Assembly (NCBI GenBank): GCA_002813285.1
Contig: PHTZ01000001.1
Location: forward strand, 3,781,501-3,845,500
Direction of reading: 5' to 3'
DNA from: Flavobacteriaceae bacterium MAR_2009_75
GTDB lineage: Bacteria > Bacteroidota > Bacteroidia > Flavobacteriales > Flavobacteriaceae
DNA: 64,000 nucleotides
Of this stretch, positions 58,478 to 64,000 are shown one piece after another. Both the position numbers and the translations under genes were made by a program. Position 1 is the stretch's first letter. Each line of letters opens with the position of its first letter. Below the pieces are notes generated by a model. It did not search any database. It saw nothing but the letters and a program-made list of their open reading frames with translations, and had not been told where the DNA came from.

Positions 58478-59191
58478 TTATCGATATTCCGGATTTTCAA
58501 AACCCCAACGTGAGCCATTGTCCCACTGCTCCCTTGAGTTTCCATAACTAGGGTAGCCTCCGTTGGCCTTGAGCATTTGAGCAAGATGCATCATATTGTA
58601 GGTCATGAAAGTGGTATTTCTATTGGTGAAATCGTTGTTCTTCGCATCGGCCTCTTCGTCTAAATAACTGGGTCCCGGTCCGATTTCTCCCAGCCAGCCG
58701 CTGTCCGCTTGTGGAGGTATGGAATACCCCAAGTGTTGTAGGGAGTAAAGTATACCCATGGCACAATGTTTCACACCATCTTCATTACCTGTAATAATTG
58801 TGCCTCCAACCTTACCATAGTAAAGATACTGCCCCTTTTCGTTCTGTTTACCAGACATGGCGTACAGTCTTTCGATTACTTTGGTGCATACCGAAGAGCG
58901 CTCGCCCAGCCAAATTGGCGTACCCAATACCAATATATCTGCATCGAAAATAGTTTTGAACAACTCGGGCCAAGTATCGCTATCTGCTCCATGTTTTGTC
59001 ATATCGGGCTGAACCCCAAAGGCTATATCATGGTCTACGGCCCTAATATTTTTGACCGAAACACCTTCTTTTTTCATAATGTCTTGAGATACGTTCATGA
59101 GACCTTGGGTGTGACTTTTATCAGGTGATTTCTTCAGAGTGCAATTGACATATACCGCTTTAAGGTTACTGAAATCGACTTTCTTTTCCAT
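58478..59191 (-). CDS. Flavodoxin-like NAD(P)H-dependent FMN reductase family protein
   Basis: 237 residues. AVYVNCTLKKSPDKSHTQGLM (FMN phosphate loop, S-x-T), DILVLGTPIWLGERSSVCTKVIERL, and KVGGTIITGNEDGVKHCAMGILYSLQHLGYSIPP follow the FMN_red/flavodoxin_2 fold. The YxDExxDxKNNDFTNRNT tail is characteristic of a sub-group with no known reaction. Head gene of a two-gene minus-strand unit with the pterin dehydratase, so a redox link to pterins is possible but unproven. Confidence 0.85.
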   Translation of the reverse strand: MEKKVDFSNLKAVYVNCTLKKSPDKSHTQGLMNVSQDIMKKEGVSVKNIRAVDHDIAFGVQPDMTKHGADSDTWPELFKTIFDADILVLGTPIWLGERSSVCTKVIERLYAMSGKQNEKGQYLYYGKVGGTIITGNEDGVKHCAMGILYSLQHLGYSIPPQADSGWLGEIGPGPSYLDEEADAKNNDFTNRNTTFMTYNMMHLAQMLKANGGYPSYGNSREQWDNGSRWGFENPEYR

Positions 59192-59267
59192 TGTACTTTG
59201 TTTGCAAATAAGTTACGGAATTCAAAATCCTTCAAGAGTGCAATACGAATTTCTTTTAGCTATTTTA

Positions 59268-60089
59268 CTAGCTCATAATATGGTGGTCAATGATGTCTTG
59301 GTAGGTAACCTGTAAATTCTTAGGCAGTTTATTATCCTTGGGCAATACGGCTAAATACCGCTCTTCATTGGTAGTGAAAACACGTTTGTAGATAGGGTTG
59401 AAATTGCCTATTCGGTCTACGACCTCTTTGATAAAGTCTTCATGATGTACCAAATCGTTACTTCCCAAATGAAAAATACCGGTTTTATTTCTATTGATAA
59501 GGTAGTGTATCTGTTGGGTCAATTTATCGTCATTGGTCACGTTCAAAATCAGGTTAGGAAAAACTTCAACTGGCTCGTTCTCCCAAATGTATTTTTTGAT
59601 GTCTTTTATTCTCGGAGACCCATTACCGAAGACCATGGGAACCCTTAAAATTCCCATTTTTTTCTGCGGAAGTCTCAGCAGCATGTTTTCTATCTTTATT
59701 TTCAACCGGCCATAAACGCTTTCCGATAAGGTTTTATCATTTTCATAGGAAGGATATTTGCTATAGGCGTCAAAAACGTTGGCAGACGATAAAAAATAGA
59801 GTGTACACTGGTTTTTGTTCAGGTATTCAACGATATGCTGATGGGCTTGAATTTGAGCGGCGAAATTTCCGCGTAGCGCCGAAATAATAATTTGTGGTCG
59901 TACCTGCTCTAAGATTTCGAAAACATCATCTTCTTCTAAATCGTACTTGAAAAACTGTTGGTTTCCTTCAAAGGAACGTCTGGCATTAAAATAGGTGCCA
60001 TAGGTATCAAAATAATTGCAAAGCTCTTTATAGATAGCGTTGCCCAAAAAACCACTTCCTCCTAGGATTAGAATTTTCTTGTTCTCCAA
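59268..60089 (-). CDS. NAD(P)-dependent sugar-nucleotide reductase-like SDR (RmlD type)
   Basis: 273 residues. Rossmann ILILGGSGFLGNAI, IISALRGN in place of the usual dTDP-rhamnose synthase loop, and YFLSSANVFD with YGRLK giving the S-Y-x-x-x-K triad. LGSNDLVHHEDFIKEV follows, as in RmlD-like enzymes. Substrate unknown. It begins one base after the glsA stop, so it is the last gene of the gcvT-glsA-SDR set. Confidence 0.82.
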   Translation of the reverse strand: MENKKILILGGSGFLGNAIYKELCNYFDTYGTYFNARRSFEGNQQFFKYDLEEDDVFEILEQVRPQIIISALRGNFAAQIQAHQHIVEYLNKNQCTLYFLSSANVFDAYSKYPSYENDKTLSESVYGRLKIKIENMLLRLPQKKMGILRVPMVFGNGSPRIKDIKKYIWENEPVEVFPNLILNVTNDDKLTQQIHYLINRNKTGIFHLGSNDLVHHEDFIKEVVDRIGNFNPIYKRVFTTNEERYLAVLPKDNKLPKNLQVTYQDIIDHHIMS

Positions 60090-60090
60090 A

Positions 60091-61005
60091 TTAAAATATA
60101 GATAAATCGGTATCGGAGGTTAATTTCTCTAGTGCTTCCATCCCCAACTTTGAATTTCCCTTTTTATTCAGACCAGGTGACCAAGTGGCCACGCAAAATT
60201 CATTCGGTAACAAAGCCACGATTCCCCCACCAACACCACTTTTTCCGGGCAAACCCACCTCGAAAGCAAATTCTCCGGCCTCGTCGTAAAAACCACAGGT
60301 CAGCATTAGGGCGTTGATTCTTTTGGCTTGATTGACGTTTAAATACGTTTGTTCTTGCATGCAATTACCACGGTTGATAAAAAGAAAAAAGGTCTTTGCC
60401 AACTGGGCACAGTTCATCGCAATTGAACATTGATGAAAATAAAAGTCTAGAACGACATCGACATCGTTACTAAGGTTACCATACGATTTAAGAAGATTGG
60501 CAGCCGCATAATTTCGAAAGCCCGTATTTTTTTCGGACAAGGCAACCTGTTCATCGTACTTTATAGAAGGGTCATTTGATATTTTTCGAATAAACGCCAA
60601 GAATTCTTCTTTCGGATTTTTCAGACGAGAAACCAGTACATCGGCTACCACTAAGGCACCAGCGTTAATCAACGGATTTCTGGGAATTCCGTTTTCCTGT
60701 TCTAAAAGCGAGAGGTGGTTAAACGGATCGCCCGAAGGCTCTACATCGACCCTCCTCCATAAATCTTCCCCTACAAGGCCCAAGGCCATGGCAAGGGTCA
60801 ATACTTTAGAAATACTCTGAATCGAAAATGATTCATTTGAATCTCCGATGGAATAATTTTTCCGATTGAAGTCTATTAGATGAATACCGAATTTATTACC
60901 GTCGATATCGGCGAGTTCAGGTATATAGGCCGCAACGTTTCCCCGTTCTTTACGACTACCTATTTCTTGGTGTATGGTGTCTAAAACCTTTTGAAAGTCT
61001 ATCAT
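60091..61005 (-). CDS. glsA: Glutaminase A
   Basis: Hydrolyses glutamine to glutamate and ammonia. 304 residues. [15 protein letters not shown] carries the serine and Lys of the beta-lactamase-like S-x-x-K site; [34 protein letters not shown] and [18 protein letters not shown] are all characteristic. No signal peptide. Its ATG overlaps the gcvT stop by four bases, indicating coupled translation. Confidence 0.96.
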   Translation of the reverse strand: MIDFQKVLDTIHQEIGSRKERGNVAAYIPELADIDGNKFGIHLIDFNRKNYSIGDSNESFSIQSISKVLTLAMALGLVGEDLWRRVDVEPSGDPFNHLSLLEQENGIPRNPLINAGALVVADVLVSRLKNPKEEFLAFIRKISNDPSIKYDEQVALSEKNTGFRNYAAANLLKSYGNLSNDVDVVLDFYFHQCSIAMNCAQLAKTFFLFINRGNCMQEQTYLNVNQAKRINALMLTCGFYDEAGEFAFEVGLPGKSGVGGGIVALLPNEFCVATWSPGLNKKGNSKLGMEALEKLTSDTDLSIF

Positions 61006-62090
61006 TTAGTGGTGTAGAAGGGTAGTTTTACAATAGTTGCGGGTACTACTTTTTTTCTTATTTGTATGTTGATGCCGTTACCGACCTTTGAAATGGCGGT
61101 GGGTACGTAGCCCAGGCCGATACCTTTGTTCATTGAGGGTGACATGGTGCCTGAGGTAACGATGCCTATTTTTTCTCCGGCATCATCAACAATATCATAT
61201 CCGTTTCTGGGTATTCCACGTTCATCCAATTCAAAGGCAATGAGTTTACGCTGAGGTCCCGCTTCCTTCTCTTTTGCCAAAGCATCACTGTTCACAAAAT
61301 CTTTAGTGAACTTTGTGATCCACCCCAGACCCGCCTCGATAGGTGAAGTTGAGTCATCGATATCATTACCATAAAGACAGTAACCCATCTCTAGTCTAAG
61401 GGTGTCACGGGCTGCCAGACCGATAGGTTTGATATCGAACTCTTTTCCGGCTTCAAATACCTTGTCCCACACTTGCTGCACCTCACTGTTTTTGCAGTAA
61501 ATTTCAAATCCTCCCGAACCCGTATATCCGGTGGCGGAAATAATCACGTGCTCAACACCCGCAAAATCGGCTACCTCAAAATGGTAGAACTTAATGGCCG
61601 AAAGGTCTATGGAAGTTAATGATTGCATGGCCTCTACAGCTTTAGGCCCTTGAATGGCCAAAAGTGAAAATCCGTCAGAGATGTTGCGGATTTCTGCACC
61701 TATTTCTTTGTTGTAGTTTGTAATGTGCTGCCAATCTTTATCGATATTCGATGCGTTGACGACCAACAGGTAGGTTTCGTCTTTTACGCGATAAACGATT
61801 AAATCATCGACAATACCGCCGGTCTCGTTAGGTAGGCAGCTGTATTGCGCCTTGCCCAATGTTAATTTAGAAGCGTCGTTCGAACTGACTTTCTGTATAA
61901 GTTTCAGGGCATTTGGCCCCTCGATCAAAAATTCGCCCATATGGCTTACATCGAACACACCGACCCCGTTGCGAACGGTTTCGTGCTCTATATTCACGCC
62001 TTCGTACGATACTGGCATGTTATAGCCTGCGAAGGGAACCATTTTTGCGCCTAGGGCAATGTGAGTTTGTGTGAGAGCGGTATTTTTCAT
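61002..62090 (-). CDS. gcvT: Aminomethyltransferase (glycine cleavage T protein)
   Basis: Transfers the aminomethyl-lipoyl carbon to tetrahydrofolate. 362 residues. [38 protein letters not shown] at the start, the folate-contacting catalytic Asp in the [17 protein letters not shown] region, [37 protein letters not shown] and [18 protein letters not shown]. No gcvH or gcvP is adjacent. First gene of a three-gene set with glsA and an SDR. Confidence 0.96.
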   Translation of the reverse strand: MKNTALTQTHIALGAKMVPFAGYNMPVSYEGVNIEHETVRNGVGVFDVSHMGEFLIEGPNALKLIQKVSSNDASKLTLGKAQYSCLPNETGGIVDDLIVYRVKDETYLLVVNASNIDKDWQHITNYNKEIGAEIRNISDGFSLLAIQGPKAVEAMQSLTSIDLSAIKFYHFEVADFAGVEHVIISATGYTGSGGFEIYCKNSEVQQVWDKVFEAGKEFDIKPIGLAARDTLRLEMGYCLYGNDIDDSTSPIEAGLGWITKFTKDFVNSDALAKEKEAGPQRKLIAFELDERGIPRNGYDIVDDAGEKIGIVTSGTMSPSMNKGIGLGYVPTAISKVGNGINIQIRKKVVPATIVKLPFYTTK

Positions 62091-62113
62091 CGTAATTTTA
62101 TATTAGAATGGTG

Positions 62114-62145
62114 CAAATCTATTGAATTTATTAAGTATAGTACAA
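62114..62145 (-). promoter_or_regulatory. Promoter of the gcvT-glsA-SDR operon
   Basis: Minus strand: TTG at 62145-62143 and TAGATTTG at 62121-62114, spacer 21, about 24 bases from the gcvT ATG, so a short leader. No room for a glycine riboswitch, and none seen. Confidence 0.6.
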
Positions 62146-62215
62146 TTGCGAATAGTTATGTTTAGCATAATATTTGAAATGGTTATCTTGTATTCCATTC
62201 ACGAAAATTTAAATT

Positions 62216-63841
62216 ATGAGGAAAAGGATAAGAACGGTTTTTGGAGTGCTAACGGTACTCTTTATCTGCATTGCAAGCAAGGCCCAGGATATTCCAACGG
62301 ATTATTTGTCGGCAGAATTTCATGAGGGAAGAAGGGAAGCCGTTCGTAAAATGATGCCCGCCAATAGCGTGGCCGTTTTTTTTGCCAACCCGGTTAGAAA
62401 CCGCGCGAATGATGTCGACTACATCTACCACCAAGACCCCGATTTTTACTATTTGACAGGGTATAACGAACCCAATTCGGTGTTGCTCATTTTTTCGGAA
62501 ACCCAATACTCAGATGCCGGTGAGGAGTACGATGAAATATTGTATGTGCAAGAAAGAGACCCTAGAGCCGAGCAGTGGAACGGCAAACGCCTCGGTATCG
62601 AAGGTGCGAAAGAACGATTGGGCTTTACGACCGTGTATAACGGTAGCGAATTCTCAAAGCTCGACTTAAATCTTCAGGGTTTCGAGAATGTATTGTTCTT
62701 TGATTTTAAAAATGACGTTCGCGACTCGAGAGATGAAGCCGATTTGTTCAGCTTGATCAAAACCTTTAAGAAAAAGGCCAATTACCCTGCCGACTACGAT
62801 GCTACGAAACAACAGTTGTATTCGATGATAAAATCTACCGAAGTGGAGAACAGTGCCAATGTGGCCCAAATTTTAGGGCGATATATGAGTAGGGATGAAA
62901 GTCTTAAAGAAGATGAACTTATCAAGGGTTTTGTTGATGCGCCCGACGATAAGTTGCGAAGTGATATCAAAGAAAAAGTCTCCCTTAAATTGGAAGCGAA
63001 TAACCTAAACTCGGTCATTTTAGGGGAAATTATGGCCACCCTTCGGGAAACAAAAACCGAAGAAGAGATGGTTTTGTTGAAAAAGGCCATCGAGATATCT
63101 GCAGTCGGTCAGGTCGAGGTGATGAAAGCGATGCATCCGAATATGTCGGAAACCGAAATTCAGGGCGTACACGAGTATGTTTATAAAAAGTACGGTGCGG
63201 AGTATGAGGGCTACCCTTCCATTGTTGGCGGTGGCAACAACGGGTGTATTTTACATTATATAGAGAACAACAAACCAGAGGTGGGCGATGAACTGGTTTT
63301 GATGGATCTAGGTGCGGAATACCGTGGGTATACCGCCGATGTGACGAGAACGATACCGGCAAACGGTAAATTTTCGAAAGAGCAGAAGCAGATTTATGAT
63401 ATTGTTTACGAGGCACAGGAAGCAGGGATCAAGGCCAGTGTAGTCGGTGCCCCTTTTCAGGCTCCGGGCCGGGTTGCCAGCAGAATAGTGACCGAAGGCT
63501 TGATGAAATTGGGGGTCATTTCAAAAGAGGAAGATGCCCGAACTTATTTTCCGCACGGTACCTCGCATTACCTCGGGCTCGATGTTCATGATAAGGGCAC
63601 ATATCAAGCCTTTAAACCCAATACGGTGATTACGGTAGAACCGGGCATCTACATACCCGAGGGCAGCGATTGTGATCAAAAGTGGTGGGGCATTGCCGTG
63701 CGTATAGAAGACGATATTTTAATAACGGATGAAGGCCCTGTCAATCTCTCGGCAACGGCACCTAGAACGACTGAGGCCATTGAGGCAATGATGAAACAAC
63801 CCAGCCCCTTAGACCATTTTAAGTTGCCTCATTTAGATTAA
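62216..63841 (+). CDS. Exported Xaa-Pro aminopeptidase (M24B)
   Basis: 541 residues. A signal peptide MRKRIRTVFGVLTVLFICIASKAQ, then the aminopeptidase P N-terminal domain (EFHEGRREAVRKMMPANSVAVFFANPVRNRANDVDYIYHQDPDFYYLTGYNEP), and the C-terminal pita-bread domain. Metal ligands: Asp in DLGAEYRGYTADVTRTIP (two Asp), His in HGTSHYLGLDVHD, Glu in VEPGIYIPEG and Glu in RIEDDILIT. Longer than cytoplasmic PepP (about 440) by the signal and an insertion near 230-290. Likely periplasmic, removing residues before proline. Confidence 0.94.
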   Translation: MRKRIRTVFGVLTVLFICIASKAQDIPTDYLSAEFHEGRREAVRKMMPANSVAVFFANPVRNRANDVDYIYHQDPDFYYLTGYNEPNSVLLIFSETQYSDAGEEYDEILYVQERDPRAEQWNGKRLGIEGAKERLGFTTVYNGSEFSKLDLNLQGFENVLFFDFKNDVRDSRDEADLFSLIKTFKKKANYPADYDATKQQLYSMIKSTEVENSANVAQILGRYMSRDESLKEDELIKGFVDAPDDKLRSDIKEKVSLKLEANNLNSVILGEIMATLRETKTEEEMVLLKKAIEISAVGQVEVMKAMHPNMSETEIQGVHEYVYKKYGAEYEGYPSIVGGGNNGCILHYIENNKPEVGDELVLMDLGAEYRGYTADVTRTIPANGKFSKEQKQIYDIVYEAQEAGIKASVVGAPFQAPGRVASRIVTEGLMKLGVISKEEDARTYFPHGTSHYLGLDVHDKGTYQAFKPNTVITVEPGIYIPEGSDCDQKWWGIAVRIEDDILITDEGPVNLSATAPRTTEAIEAMMKQPSPLDHFKLPHLD

Positions 63842-64000
63842 GGGTTTTGGATATTTTTTGTGGAATAGTGATTTAATAGATGTATTTGCTAACGGCATTT
63901 GATATACTATTCACCTAAGTTTAAAATTTTAAAATATTGAAAATAAGATATATAAATGTAAGGGAACTCTATGTATTTATGTGTTGTAAAAAAAGCTAAA

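Noticed and set aside
62114-62145. Possible glycine riboswitch in front of gcvT
   Set aside because: The promoter lies within 60 bases of the ATG, leaving no room for an aptamer, and no glycine-aptamer motif is seen.
63842-64000. Partial gene at the right edge
   Set aside because: All frames are broken by stops within short distances and nothing recognisable is encoded; it is A+T-rich intergenic sequence.
1-64000. Mobile elements or phage remnants
   Set aside because: No transposase, integrase, terminal inverted repeat or attachment-site pattern was found.

Overview
The window comes from a marine-type member of the Bacteroidota, family Flavobacteriaceae. The evidence is: TAnnTTTG-type -7 promoter boxes in front of many genes, few Shine-Dalgarno sequences, a giant secreted protein with a C-terminal type IX secretion (T9SS) sorting domain, short-signal lipoproteins, a DnaX without the usual zinc-finger insert, and the ebo gene cluster. 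Overall composition is A+T-rich. The exception is a 2.3-kb array of 258-bp coding repeats at 15626-17947, which is visibly richer in G+C. The window is chromosomal and mostly housekeeping. I see no insertion sequence, prophage, CRISPR array or tRNA.

Layout. 1-5311: a truncated outer-membrane barrel, aroQ, a second barrel, a DUF3817 membrane protein, lipoamide dehydrogenase, a DinB-like protein with a lipoprotein MsrB, and a collagen-like lipoprotein. 5566-12201: glycogen branching enzyme, a GH31 alpha-glucosidase, an M48 lipoprotein protease and an Atg22-like MFS transporter. 12245-15201 (minus strand): an ECF sigma factor, a probable anti-sigma factor and two repetitive beta-helix-like envelope proteins (DUF4097 and GIN/DUF2807). 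15536-22987: a 2483-residue secreted protein carrying nine tandem BIG2 Ig-like repeats, a complete galactose-oxidase-type copper radical oxidase module, a tenth BIG2, four F5/8C (discoidin-like) domains separated by SprB/PKD-like linkers, and a T9SS signal. 23202-28672: lon, cmk, a BON+LysM protein and an orphan lipoprotein. 28961-37509: rpsA, then a tightly packed run pyrR-pyrB-STAS-like-DUF3291-rnz-pdxH-sixA-ppk1.

37543-45086: miaE on the minus strand, then the six-gene ebo operon (eboABCDEF) with a translationally coupled TMEM220-like membrane gene at its end. 45083-49387: dnaX, the RNase P RNA gene (rnpB), rsmD, DUF3822 and a pseudopilin-like single-TM protein. 49491-54911: a RecD/PIF1-like helicase, DUF4126, kdsB, a HAD phosphatase, a probable kdnB (Kdo 8-oxidase, pointing to 8-amino-Kdo lipid A core chemistry) and an acyltransferase. 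55068-63841: a surface-type lipoprotein, an SBF-like transporter, YebC, pterin dehydratase with a flavodoxin-like protein, the minus-strand operon gcvT-glsA-SDR, and a secreted M24B aminopeptidase.

The strongest items for follow-up are the galactose-oxidase module, in which all catalytic residues are present but one galactose-contacting residue is changed; the ebo cluster with its extra membrane gene; and the kdsB/kdnB neighbourhood. Functions are assigned by reading motifs and recalling families. No database search was run.
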